A stretch of DNA of 64,000 nucleotides from Comamonas sp. BIGb0124 (GCF_003752175.1 NZ_RJVF01000009.1:62001-126000), one strand, 5' to 3'; positions 16,124-24,281 are shown, counted from the stretch's first letter. Numbers and translations: made by a program. Notes: a model not told the origin generated them from the sequence alone.

Positions 16124-17190
16124 TGAACGCTAATCTCAATTCGCAGCCATGCCTCGCCTACACGACGGCGAAAGGTAAAGCCTATCAGGGCGACTCTCGC
16201 CTTGTCCTTGCGTCGAAGGTGATGAAGCCGGGGTCCGTAGACCTCATCTTCACCTCGCCGCCGTTTTCATTGACCCGGCCAAAAGACTACGGCAATAAGC
16301 CGCATGACGAATATCTGAGCTGGTTCGACACGTTCGTGCCGGTTTGGCAGTCGTTGTTATGCGATACAGGCTCGCTCGTCATCGATGTGGGCGGCTCATA
16401 CCTCCCCGGCGCTCCGAAGCGATCAACTTACCATTTCGAGTTAGCGGCTCGACTTGCGCGACACTTTGACCTCTGCCAGGAGTTTTATTGGTACAACCCG
16501 GCCAAGTTGCCCGGGCCTGCTCAGTGGACAAATGTTGATAGGATTCGCGTCAAAGATTCAGTGAACTTGATCCTGTGGTTCGCCAAGGATGCGAGCAAGA
16601 CAAAGGCAGACAACCGTAGGGTGCTAAAGCGCTACTCTACATCAATGGATGCATTGCTCAAGAACGGCTACCAGATTCGCAAACGTCCTTCCAATCACAA
16701 CATCACTGACAAGTTCATGGTGGACAACAAGGGCGCGATACCGCCAAATCTGCTTGGTTTCGCCGATGGCGATCAAAGCGATTTGCATGGTGAGCCGTTC
16801 GACGCGCTGTTTGACAACATCCTGGCTGTCTCAAATACGATCTCGAACGACAAATATCTTTCCGAGTGCCGTCTGCATGGCGTGAAACCTCATAATGCTC
16901 GGTTTCCCAAAGGGCTCCCAGCATTCTTCATTGAGTTCCTGACCGAGCATGATGATGTTATCTACGATCCATTCGCGGGTAGTAATACGACGGGCGAAGT
17001 GGCAGAGGCATTGGGTCGAAATTGGGTGTCGTGTGAACTGGATGCAGAGGGCAAGTTTGCCGGCACTTATGTTCGATCCTCAGCGTTTCGCTTTGAGTCT
17101 CCCCGCTTCGAAGCTGGGTTCGAGACACTACCTGACGAGAAATGGGTTTCTAATGCGAAACGTGTTCCCCCTGCATCGGTAAAAGTTTAA
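16123..17190 (+). CDS. DNA methyltransferase, beta-class amino-MTase (m4C/m6A)
   Basis: 355 aa. The catalytic motif IV TSPPF (43-47) comes before the AdoMet-binding motif I DPFAGSNTTG (~281-290), the circular order of class beta enzymes. SPP(F/Y) rather than DPPY favours N4-cytosine methylation, with N6-adenine not excluded. The central region (~95-270) is the target-recognition part. Last gene of the operon, with start overlapping the previous stop. Expected to mark self DNA; no separate classical restriction endonuclease is encoded beside it. Confidence 0.9.
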   Translation: MNANLNSQPCLAYTTAKGKAYQGDSRLVLASKVMKPGSVDLIFTSPPFSLTRPKDYGNKPHDEYLSWFDTFVPVWQSLLCDTGSLVIDVGGSYLPGAPKRSTYHFELAARLARHFDLCQEFYWYNPAKLPGPAQWTNVDRIRVKDSVNLILWFAKDASKTKADNRRVLKRYSTSMDALLKNGYQIRKRPSNHNITDKFMVDNKGAIPPNLLGFADGDQSDLHGEPFDALFDNILAVSNTISNDKYLSECRLHGVKPHNARFPKGLPAFFIEFLTEHDDVIYDPFAGSNTTGEVAEALGRNWVSCELDAEGKFAGTYVRSSAFRFESPRFEAGFETLPDEKWVSNAKRVPPASVKV

Positions 17191-17478
17191 ATTTTTTGTG
17201 GTCGCAGCCATGGTCTTTAGACGATTGAATTGCGTGATGCCACGCGAGTCAACCAGCGCAGCGCAAAGCGCGATGGCGAGGGACTGGGGTTGTAGTTGAC
17301 CCAACTCGTGGATGGTTTCAGTTTGATTCTCAAACGATCTGGGGTGCTTCATCCGCATACAGTGGGTCATGTTGGCGAGCAGTGAAGCAGGAAGGCTGAC
17401 TCCTTTCATAGTTCATGGGTGAGGTAGCCCAGGCCGCTGTGGCGCCGTCTGGTGTTTTACCACCCTTCAAGTTTGCCA
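17191..17478. other. intergenic DNA between methyltransferase and IS relic
   Basis: Nothing I can identify. One minus-strand frame is open over 17128-17409 but overlaps the end of the methyltransferase and lacks a ribosome site, so I do not call it. Confidence 0.3.
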
Positions 17479-17793
17479 TTACGAGTCCGAAGACTGCGTG
17501 AAAGTCGCATCACTGCGACCGGCGAACCAGACCGTAGCCTTTGCCAGGATGTCGCGTTCCTGTCGACGCTGGCGGCGAAGCCGAACAAGCTCCTCGCGGT
17601 CGGCGCTGCTCAAGCCCTCATTGCCGGGGAACGGCTTGCCGCCGTCAATGGCAGCTTGGCCGACTCAGTAGGCGATGGACTACGCGGTGACATTGAACTC
17701 GCGAGAGAACTCGGCCGGTGTGCGCCCGGCGCGCACCGACTCGACCGTCTGTTGCCTGAATTCCGCCGGGTATGGCGGTCGAACCTTGGACAT
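17479..17793 (-). pseudogene. IS3-family transposase orfA, broken
   Basis: The frame from the ATG at 17793 begins MSKVRPPYPAEFRQQTVE and continues with the HTH and leucine-zipper pattern of IS3-family OrfA (REELVRLRRQ, ERDILAKATVWF). It has two in-frame stops, TAG at codon 38 (expected Gln) and TGA at codon 43 (expected Trp). The zipper is a few residues shorter than usual at RRQRRQERD. There is no orfB. It is a dead insertion-sequence fragment. Confidence 0.8.
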
Positions 17794-17820
17794 TTGCGAC
17801 TCCTTGAACACAAAGAATGA

Positions 17821-17841
17821 TGTCTCCACGGAACCGGGTCA
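17821..17841 (-). repeat. terminal inverted repeat end of the IS3-type element
   Basis: Read on the minus strand this begins TGACCCGGTTCCGTGGAGAC, an IS3-family-like terminus, 28 bp upstream of the orfA start. It marks the exact insertion point: the reading frame of the antitoxin gene to its right ends in the first TGA of this repeat. The other IS end was not found. Confidence 0.6.
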
Positions 17842-17970
17842 ACTCCACAGCACGATCATCAGTTCGGCTTGGTCGCCGTCTTCCAGAATGTTGTAGATGA
17901 CTTCAAGCGCAAAAGCCGGATCGCTGCGGTAAACCTCCGCCATGGCTTCGTCATTCGATCTGCTTTCCAT
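17839..17970 (-). pseudogene. HigA-like antitoxin, 3' end lost to IS insertion
   Basis: Begins MESRSNDEAMAEVYRSDP and continues to GDQAELMIVLWS, the N-terminus of addiction-module antidote proteins (~95-110 aa, with the HTH in the lost C-terminal half). GGAGA precedes the ATG at 17970. Only 43 codons remain; the stop codon is the first TGA of the IS end. The HTH needed for DNA binding is missing, so it cannot autoregulate. Confidence 0.65.
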
Positions 17971-18076
17971 CGTTGCTTCTCCGTGGCCAGTCATGCCCGT
18001 ACTCCACCGCCCGATGGATGTCCGCTGTCTGCGCCCGTTTGCCACCACCGCACGGCAGAAGCACGACACGCAGCAT
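17951..18076 (-). pseudogene. HigB/RelE-type toxin, C-terminal remnant
   Basis: A 41-codon frame starting MLRVVLLPCGGGKRAQTADI and going on to HRAVEY matches the last third of HigB-type toxins (VVLLLCGGDKSTQ...DI..A). It overlaps the antitoxin start, as in intact modules. The first ~60 residues, including the catalytic basic residues, are absent upstream. Together with 17839-17970 it is a dead toxin-antitoxin pair. Confidence 0.55.
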
Positions 18077-18181
18077 GATGTGTGCACCCCGTGTCCATTG
18101 GCGAAAAGCTCGGACGCATCAAGCGTGCATGTGGTCTGCGTGCGGAGTTAAGGAACTGCTGATCGCGATCGCCATTGCCAA

Positions 18182-19015
18182 CTACGAGTCCGAATGGGGA
18201 ACGACGCTGGCAAACCAATGCCCCCCAACCTCCTGCTGCAGCACCAAAAGGTCGTAGGTCTTGAGCATGTCGAGCAGACCCGAGTGCCCGTAGAGCTTGG
18301 GTGAGAACGCGGGGTCCGCGCGCTTGAGGTACTGGCCTAGGGCGCCCAGCGAGATCTTGCCTTCGGAGCTTCCACCGGCCAGCAGGGCAACGGCCTCGAC
18401 GATGAATCGAGGACGGGTCTTGGGCTGTGGCTTGGATGGTTCCGGCTTCTGATCTTTGGCCTTGGCCACCGGCTCGGCTTTGGCGGCTGCGGTTTTGACC
18501 GCGGGGGCGATTGCGGGAGCTGCCGTCGCCACAGTTGAAGCGACGGGCGCGGCCGGAACCGTCGGCGCTTGCACGGGCCGCTCCCACTCGATGAACTGGT
18601 CGCTTGCATTGCGCAGTGCATCGGGTGTTTTGGACTCGCCCACGATGCACACATGGGCGCCGCGCTCGCGCAGTTTGCGGCACAGGTAGGCGAAGTCGGA
18701 GTCGCTGGTGACGAGGCAGAAGGTCTCGGCGCGTCCGTCGAACATGGCTTCGAGGGCATCGAGCGCCAGGGCGATGTCGGCGGTGTTTTTGCCCGCCGCG
18801 TATTGGTACTGCAGGCAGGGCGTGAAAGCCAGCCGGATCAGTGCCTCTTGCCATTTGTTTGCCAGGGTGGTCTGGTTGCCATAACCGCGACGCAGCACCA
18901 CGCGTCCAAACTGGGCCGCCATCAACAGGGCGTGTTCCAGGATATCTGGCGGAACGTTGTCGCAATCGACCAGGACTGCAACACGGGCGTCGACGTGACC
19001 GGGGATGGCGCTCAT
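18182..19015 (-). CDS. NYN-domain (LabA/DUF88-like) putative RNase with C-terminal LOTUS-like domain
   Basis: 277 aa. The NYN nuclease domain (~10-150) shows the acidic PIN-like centre: DCDN (17-20), IALALDALEAMF (~75-90) and VTSDSDFAYL (~105). An Ala/Pro/Lys-rich linker (~155-205) leads to a C-terminal winged-helix resembling OST-HTH/LOTUS (~208-270, LGQYLKRADPAFSPKLYG). Such proteins act on RNA. GGAGGA lies 8-13 nt before the ATG at 19015. GC content is like the core genome, so it may predate the island. Confidence 0.82.
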   Translation of the reverse strand: MSAIPGHVDARVAVLVDCDNVPPDILEHALLMAAQFGRVVLRRGYGNQTTLANKWQEALIRLAFTPCLQYQYAAGKNTADIALALDALEAMFDGRAETFCLVTSDSDFAYLCRKLRERGAHVCIVGESKTPDALRNASDQFIEWERPVQAPTVPAAPVASTVATAAPAIAPAVKTAAAKAEPVAKAKDQKPEPSKPQPKTRPRFIVEAVALLAGGSSEGKISLGALGQYLKRADPAFSPKLYGHSGLLDMLKTYDLLVLQQEVGGHWFASVVPHSDS

Positions 19016-19197
19016 GCTTCGATCTCCTCCATGTTTCGATGCCACCTATGCGGCTGTCTGTGGACAAGTCCCACGCTGTGCGGTGAGTTGTCCACACCAT
19101 AAACGAAAGTTGGGGAAAGTGAATAGCAGGCGGAGTGATTAACGCCGAGGTCGGGGGCCATCGCTCGCTGCCGTGCGCAATGGGCCGCACCGCTGCA

Positions 19198-19597
19198 TCA
19201 AGCCATCGTCTGCTGCAGGCTCTGGGCCGTCTTGGCGTTGGCCACGTCGCTTTCGCGCGGCAAGGCCACCGCATTTTTCACGGCGAGGATTTCTGCCATG
19301 ACGCTCACGGCGATCTCGGGGGGGGTCTTGCTTGCGATGTAGATGCCGATCGGTCCGCGCAGGCGGGCCAGGGACTCGGCGGTCTGGTCGAAATGCGTGA
19401 TCAAACGTTCGCGCCGGGCTTCGGCGTTGCGGCTTCTGCCAGGGTCGCGCCGCCGTCTGCAAGCGACACGCTGCGCGCTATCAGTCGCCCCCGTTCCAGC
19501 GCGGCGACCAGCGCGGCCAGCGATGCGGGATCGGCTTCGTGTTCGAGCAACAGCTCGAGCGTGCTGCCGCAGGGCAGGCCGAAGCGGTGCGGGTGAG
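19198..19597 (-). pseudogene. XdhC-family remnant with internal deletion and frameshift
   Basis: Two pieces of XdhC (molybdenum cofactor insertion factor of xanthine dehydrogenase). First HRFGLPCGSTLELLLEH, continuing to ARSVSLADGG, in one frame (to 19401). Then SLARLRGPIGIYIASKTPPE, continuing to IAVSVMAEI, in another frame from 19404. The whole Rossmann middle (normally ~150 residues) is missing between them, and the N-terminus is replaced by hipA sequence. Non-functional. Confidence 0.65.
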
Positions 19598-19747
19598 GGC
19601 AGAGGCGGGCATCAGCAGACCCACAGGGGTCTGATTTGCATCGTCGGACAGATAACGAAACTCGAACTGCGACTCCTGAAGCAATTGCCCGCATGGCTGG
19701 TCACTGACTTCGACGTTCAGCAGCTTCACTTTTTCCGGGAGGTTCAT
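19598..19747 (-). pseudogene. hipA 5' remnant fused to xdhC debris
   Basis: The ATG at 19747 opens a frame reading VKLLNVEVSDQPCGQLLQES, then FEFRYLSDDANQTPVGLLMP, the N-terminal subdomain of HipA kinases. Similarity stops abruptly at the MPA position, where xdhC-like sequence begins in another frame. The kinase domain is absent. Overlap with the upstream hipB remnant is ATGA, as in a real hipBA operon. Confidence 0.55.
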
Positions 19748-19902
19748 GATTCGTCCTCATCCTCTGCGAAGCGGGCGCGCATTTCTTCCAGAGACGGAAG
19801 CCCAGTCTTTTCCAATCGGAGCGTGTAACCCATGGCCCTGAGCACATCCAGAAGCGCAGCGGTGGTCACTTCGCCTTCGGTCTCCAGACGATGCAGCAGG
19901 TC
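19744..19902 (-). pseudogene. hipB-like antitoxin 3' remnant
   Basis: The frame reads DLLHRLETEGEVTTAALLDV, then LRAMGYTLRLEKTGLPS and ends in a TGA overlapping the hipA start. This is the tail of HipB/XRE antitoxins; the HTH is missing and an in-frame stop lies immediately upstream. It abuts the LysR gene at 19927. Confidence 0.5.
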
Positions 19903-19926
19903 TCAAGAACGGCCCGACGAACGCAC

Positions 19927-20862
19927 TCACTTCCCATCGAGCGATTGGATCTTCTCGCGAAGAAAATCCATGAATGCACGGGTCTTGGGGGGAACCAGAT
20001 TTCTGCTGGGGATGGCTGCATACAGATCGAAGCGCAGCGAGGCCCATTCCTGCAGCACGCGGACCAGGGTGCCGTTGGACAGGCCGCTTTGCACGTACCA
20101 GGGCAGGGTGGCCAGAATGCCCATGCCGGCGTTGGCCGCGGCATGCAGCGTCTCGTGGTGCGCGCTGCTGAGCACACCGCTGCGACGTGTCTTGGCTTGA
20201 ACCGCATGAACGTCGCCGCCTGCGGGATGGCCTTTTCGCCTGAACTCGATGGTTCGGGGCGTGCTGTGTGCGTTGGGGACCAGTACTTCGTGGTGTGCCA
20301 GATCGGCGGGGTAGACCGGCACGCCGTTCGCTTCGAAGTAGCTGGGCGATGCGCAGAATATCAACTCGGTGCTCGCCAGCAGATGGGCAACGAAGTCTCC
20401 GGTCACCAGCTTGGCGGGTGTGCAGATCAGGGTGATGTCGAGCGATTCGTCCAGCCCACCCAGGGATTGAGGGTCGAGCGCGGTCAACTGGAAGCTGACT
20501 TTGTGATACCGCCGCCGAAACTCGGGCAGCAGGGGCGCGATCTGGTGCGACAGCAAGGGGGCTGCGCCACCCACCCGAAGCGGGCCCGCCGGCACGCGCG
20601 AGGTGGACTCGACCGCAGCGGATGCCTCGGCGACTTTCGCCAGAATCTCGCGGACATGATCCGTGTATTCCAATCCGGCTTCGGTGGGGGCCAGTCGCCG
20701 TGTGGTGCGGTGGAGGAGGCGTGCCCCGATCTCTTGCTCCAGTTCGGCGACCAGGCGTGTCACCGCGGCCGGAGAAATGTCGAGCGCTCGCGCCGCGCCC
20801 GCAAAGCTGCCTTCATCGACGACGCAGATGAAGGTGCGCATGGCTCTGAACAGGTTGATCAT
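19927..20862 (-). CDS. LysR family transcriptional regulator
   Basis: 311 aa with LysR HTH at ~3-60 (MRTFICVVDEGSFAGAARAL, then AVTRLVAELEQEIG) and a substrate-binding domain. The ATG at 20862 gives the family start; the open frame extends 78 codons upstream as low-complexity Pro/Arg sequence without similarity. It is downstream of the outer-membrane factor gene on the same strand with a ~50-bp gap, so it may be co-transcribed with it. Target unknown. Confidence 0.88.
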   Translation of the reverse strand: MINLFRAMRTFICVVDEGSFAGAARALDISPAAVTRLVAELEQEIGARLLHRTTRRLAPTEAGLEYTDHVREILAKVAEASAAVESTSRVPAGPLRVGGAAPLLSHQIAPLLPEFRRRYHKVSFQLTALDPQSLGGLDESLDITLICTPAKLVTGDFVAHLLASTELIFCASPSYFEANGVPVYPADLAHHEVLVPNAHSTPRTIEFRRKGHPAGGDVHAVQAKTRRSGVLSSAHHETLHAAANAGMGILATLPWYVQSGLSNGTLVRVLQEWASLRFDLYAAIPSRNLVPPKTRAFMDFLREKIQSLDGK

Positions 20863-20914
20863 CGCGCGCGTGGCCGGCCGGAACGAGGGGCCGGGCCCCG
20901 GATCCGGCCGGCTC

Positions 20915-22390
20915 TCACCGGGCGACCGCTGCCGCCGCGACGGTGTCGGTCCGGGCCGACGGCTGCCAGCCGCCCCCGAGCGCGCGGTATGCGGCAACGG
21001 CTGCGCGAGCCGCTTCGGTCTGCGCCTGGGCCCTGGCGTCCGAGGCTTGCAGCCAGGTCTCGTCGGCGCGCAGCACGTCGACCAGGCTGGCGGCACCCTT
21101 TTGATAGGCGATGAAGGACGACTGACGGGCCTGGCCCAGCGAGCTTTCGCCGCCGCTCAGGATCAGCGTCTGGCGGGTGCGGTTGGCCCAGGCCGAGAAT
21201 GCGTTTTCGACGTCTTCGGTGGCGCGCAGCACGGACAGGCGGTAGGCCGCCAGGGCTTCGGCTTCCTGTCCTTGGGCTTGTTCGATCTGTGCGTTGATGC
21301 GGCCGAAGTCGAAGAGGCGCCAGCGCAATCCCAGCACCGCCGCCGACTGGTTGGCACCGCTCGAGAACAGATGGCCGCTGGAAATGGATGTGGCGCTGCC
21401 GATCAAGGCGCTCAGCGAGAACTTGGGGTAAAACTCCGCCATGGCGACGCCGATGCGGGCGTTGGACGCCGCCAGCCGGCGCTCGGCGACGATGAGGTCG
21501 GGCCTGCGGCGCAGCAGGTCGGCCGGCGTGCCGGTGTCGGCGAGCTGCGGCGCTTGCGGAATGGCGCCGGCGGCGGTCCAGTCCGCACGATGGGTGCCCG
21601 GGGGCACGCCCAGCATCACGTCGAGTGCATTCATGGCCGAATCCAGGCCGGTCTGCAGCACGGGCAGGGTGGCCTGCACTTGCGCGAGCGAGCCTTCGGT
21701 CTGCCGAAGCTGATAGTCGGCGGCGAGCCCTCTGCCGTGGAGCAACCGGACTTTCTCAAGCAGTGCTTGCTGCGTCTCGACTTGCCGGTTGGCGATGTCC
21801 AGGCGCGTCTGCAATCCGCGCAGGGCGATGTAGATGTCCGCCGTCTGCGCTGCGACGGCGAGCCGGGTCGCGGTGGCACCGGCCTCAGAGGCTTCGTAGT
21901 CGGCCAGGGCCGCCTGGCGTCCGCGTCGCAGGCCGCCGAAGAGGTCCAGCTCCCAGCTGGCGCCCAGATTGGCCTCGTAGGCATTGCCGTAGCGGTCGAA
22001 GTCGGGGGTGGAGGCCAGCACCTGGCCGAGCGGAGTCTCGATGGACTGATAGGCCCGCGCGGCCTGGCCGCTGAGGTTGCCGGACGGCAGGAGCGCAGCC
22101 GTCGCGGCGCCGAGCCCGGCCCGTGCCTGGCCGACTCTTGCCGCGGCTTGTGCCAAGTCGAGGTTCTGAGCGAGCGCCTGGGTGACGAGGCGGCTCAGCA
22201 CCGGGTCGCCGAAGCTCTCCCACCAGACGGCGAGGCTGGGGGGGGGCGTGGCACTGCGCTGATCGGCTGCGGGCTGCGCCAGGTAACGCACGGGCAGTGG
22301 AGCATCTGGTCGGCGATAGTCCGGACCCACCGCACAAGCCGTCAGCAGGCCGGCGCTCGCGACCAGGGCAAGAGAGCGAGGGGAAAGCAT
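20915..22390 (-). CDS. RND efflux outer-membrane factor lipoprotein (NodT/OprM type)
   Basis: 491 aa. Lipoprotein signal with LTAC, lipid-modified C19. Two repeats of the TolC-fold OEP domain (~60-260 and ~275-470), the second with RRRPDLIVAERRLAASNARI, give the trimeric channel. Divergent from the tetR-adaptor-pump operon across 89 bp that contains a TetR operator, so it completes the tripartite exporter even though it is transcribed separately. Alternatively it could serve several pumps. Confidence 0.92.
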   Translation of the reverse strand: MLSPRSLALVASAGLLTACAVGPDYRRPDAPLPVRYLAQPAADQRSATPPPSLAVWWESFGDPVLSRLVTQALAQNLDLAQAAARVGQARAGLGAATAALLPSGNLSGQAARAYQSIETPLGQVLASTPDFDRYGNAYEANLGASWELDLFGGLRRGRQAALADYEASEAGATATRLAVAAQTADIYIALRGLQTRLDIANRQVETQQALLEKVRLLHGRGLAADYQLRQTEGSLAQVQATLPVLQTGLDSAMNALDVMLGVPPGTHRADWTAAGAIPQAPQLADTGTPADLLRRRPDLIVAERRLAASNARIGVAMAEFYPKFSLSALIGSATSISSGHLFSSGANQSAAVLGLRWRLFDFGRINAQIEQAQGQEAEALAAYRLSVLRATEDVENAFSAWANRTRQTLILSGGESSLGQARQSSFIAYQKGAASLVDVLRADETWLQASDARAQAQTEAARAAVAAYRALGGGWQPSARTDTVAAAAVAR

Positions 22391-22416
22391 CGAGAGTCCT
22401 TGAATGGAACAGAATA

Positions 22417-22442
22417 AGTGACCATATTACTGTATGGTCACT
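22417..22442. promoter_or_regulatory. TetR operator O1 (efflux)
   Basis: Perfect inverted repeat with 10-bp arms AGTGACCATA and TATGGTCACT around a 6-nt centre, in the divergent region between the outer-membrane factor gene and tetR. Its core GTGAC-N14-GTCAC recurs 660 bp downstream before the adaptor gene. Confidence 0.7.
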
Positions 22443-22479
22443 GGTTGTCAATCGAGGCCTGTCGAGATAAGCTACAAAA

Positions 22480-23094
22480 ATGACAGACAAGAGCCATGAA
22501 CCCCTCGCACGCGGACCGACGGAGCACAACGTCCGGGACCAGATCGTGGAAGCCGCCACGGAACATTTCGGCCACTACGGCTACGAGAAGACCACGGTGT
22601 CGGATCTGGCCAAGGCCATCGGTTTCTCCAAGGCTTACATCTACAAGTTCTTCGATTCCAAGCAGGCGATCGGCGAGGTGATCTGTGCCAACCGGCTGGC
22701 GATGATCACGCGCATCGTGGATTCAGTGATCGCCGATGCCCCCACGGCGTCGGAGCGTCTGAGGCGCCTCTTCCGGGCGTTGGCCGAGACGGGCAGCGAT
22801 CTTTTTTTCCACGACCGCAAGCTTTACGACATTGCGGCGGTCGCCGCGCGGGACGAGTGGCCTTCGGTGCGCACGCTCGAGACGCACCTGCGGCAACTGA
22901 TCCAGGAGATTCTTCGCGAAGGGCGCGAGACCGGCGAGTTCGAGCGCAAGACGCCGCTGGACGAAGCCTCGAATGCGATCTACCTGGTCATGCGGCCGTA
23001 CATCAACCCAGTGCAGCTTCAGTACAACCTGGATCGGGCACCGGATGCGGCGGTGCAGTTGTCGGCACTCATCCTTCGCAGCCTAGCGCCCTAG
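22480..23094 (+). CDS. TetR/AcrR family repressor of the efflux genes
   Basis: 204 aa. N-terminal TetR HTH (~20-65: QIVEAATEHFGHYGYEKTT, then VSDLAKAIGFSKAYIYKFF) and a C-terminal ligand domain of the AcrR_7-like kind. First gene of the tetR-adaptor-pump set. Two matching operators, one in its own upstream region and one before the adaptor gene, argue that it represses itself, the divergent outer-membrane factor and the pump. An effector is likely a pump substrate. Confidence 0.9.
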   Translation: MTDKSHEPLARGPTEHNVRDQIVEAATEHFGHYGYEKTTVSDLAKAIGFSKAYIYKFFDSKQAIGEVICANRLAMITRIVDSVIADAPTASERLRRLFRALAETGSDLFFHDRKLYDIAAVAARDEWPSVRTLETHLRQLIQEILREGRETGEFERKTPLDEASNAIYLVMRPYINPVQLQYNLDRAPDAAVQLSALILRSLAP

Positions 23095-23101
23095 TCGATG
23101 T

Positions 23102-23125
23102 GTGACTATTGACATTATTGGTCAC
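23102..23125. promoter_or_regulatory. TetR operator O2 with embedded -35
   Basis: GTGAC and GTCAC half-sites 14 nt apart, same spacing as O1 but less symmetric inside. It contains TTGACA (23109-23114), with GAGAAT 17 nt further on as a weak -10. A repressor here would block the adaptor-pump promoter. Confidence 0.55.
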
Positions 23126-23171
23126 TGGTCTGAGAATTCGGTTCCTGTTCTATCGATGAGTAAGGGACCCC

Positions 23172-24281
23172 ATGTCTTGGCTACGACCTGCCGCCGCTGC
23201 CCTTTGCCTGCTGCCTTTTGTGTTGGCAGCGTGTGGCGAGACCTCCACGGCCGACGACCCCCGCACCCGTGCGCCGCTGGTGAGATCGGCCCTGGTTCAG
23301 GATTCTTCCGAGATCTCGCGGTCGTTCACCGGCACGGTGGCGGCTCGTGTCCAGAGCGACTTGGGCTTTCGGGTGTCCGGAAAGGTGCTCGAGCGTCTGG
23401 TCGACACGGGCCAGACCGTCAAGCGGGGTCAGCCGCTGATGCGCCTGGACCCGATCGACCTGGGCTTGCAGGCACAGGCGCAGCAGGAGTCGGTGACGGC
23501 GGCCCGTGCACGCGCCAGGCAGACGGCAGACGAAGAACTGCGTTATCGGGACCTAGTGGCCGCCGGTGCGGTTTCGGCTTCGGCCTATGACCAGATCAAG
23601 GCGGCAGCCGACACGGCCAAGGCGCAACTGAATGCGGCGGTGGCGCAGGCCGACGTGGCCCGGAATGCTTCGGGTTATGCGGTGCTGGTTGCCGATGCCG
23701 ATGGGGTGGTGATGGAGACGCTGGCCGAAGCCGGTCAGGTCGTCAGTCCAGGGCAGGCCGTGGTTCGACTGGCGCGGGCCGGCCAGCGCGAGGCGATCGT
23801 GCATCTGCCCGAGACGCTGCGCCCCGCCGCAGGATCGATCGCACAGGCGACGCTCTACGGCAGCCAGGCCGGCGCAGTACCTGCGAAGCTCCGGTTGCTG
23901 TCCGATTCGGCCGACCGGGTGACGCGGACTTTCGAGGCCCGGTATGTGCTCGAGGGCCCGCTGGCCCAGGCGCCGTTGGGCGCGACGGTCACCCTCCGGA
24001 TCGCCCAGGCGGCAGCCGGCAAGCCGGTGCTGCAGGTGCCCATCGCTGCCATTTACGATTCGGGCAAAGGTTCGGGTGTCTGGGTGATTGCCGGCGATCC
24101 GACGCGGGTGAGCTGGCGGGCCGTGCAGGTGGTGGGCCTGGGCGACGATGCCGCCCGGGTGGTGGGCCAGTTGACGTCGGGTGAACAGGTGGTCGCGTTG
24201 GGTGCGCATCTGCTGCAACACGGCGAGCAGGTTCGCCTGGCGCCGCAGGGCGATGCCAGCGCTGCCGGGAGCCGGCCATGA
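23172..24281 (+). CDS. RND efflux periplasmic adaptor (membrane fusion) lipoprotein
   Basis: 369 aa. Lipobox VLAACGE with lipid Cys21. The lipoyl/barrel-sandwich halves (~50-95 with LGFRVSGKVLERLVDTGQTV; ~170-205) flank a helical hairpin (~100-160), and a beta-barrel and membrane-proximal domain follow. It bridges the inner-membrane pump and the outer-membrane factor. The stop overlaps the pump start (ATGA). Confidence 0.92.
   Translation: MSWLRPAAAALCLLPFVLAACGETSTADDPRTRAPLVRSALVQDSSEISRSFTGTVAARVQSDLGFRVSGKVLERLVDTGQTVKRGQPLMRLDPIDLGLQAQAQQESVTAARARARQTADEELRYRDLVAAGAVSASAYDQIKAAADTAKAQLNAAVAQADVARNASGYAVLVADADGVVMETLAEAGQVVSPGQAVVRLARAGQREAIVHLPETLRPAAGSIAQATLYGSQAGAVPAKLRLLSDSADRVTRTFEARYVLEGPLAQAPLGATVTLRIAQAAAGKPVLQVPIAAIYDSGKGSGVWVIAGDPTRVSWRAVQVVGLGDDAARVVGQLTSGEQVVALGAHLLQHGEQVRLAPQGDASAAGSRP

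Noticed and set aside
10797-17190. Reading the operon as DISARM or as a Dnd phosphorothioation system
   Set aside because: DISARM would need a DUF1998 gene and separate drmC; Dnd would need the IscS-like/DndC sulfur-transfer genes. None is present.
17128-17409. 93-codon minus-strand frame beside the methyltransferase
   Set aside because: Overlaps the MTase 3' end antisense, has no ribosome site, and matches no family I recognise; it might be an IS fragment but evidence is lacking.
20663-22417. Long plus-strand frame across the outer-membrane factor
   Set aside because: Antisense shadow of a high-GC gene; no domain, and the minus strand encodes an OprM-type lipoprotein.
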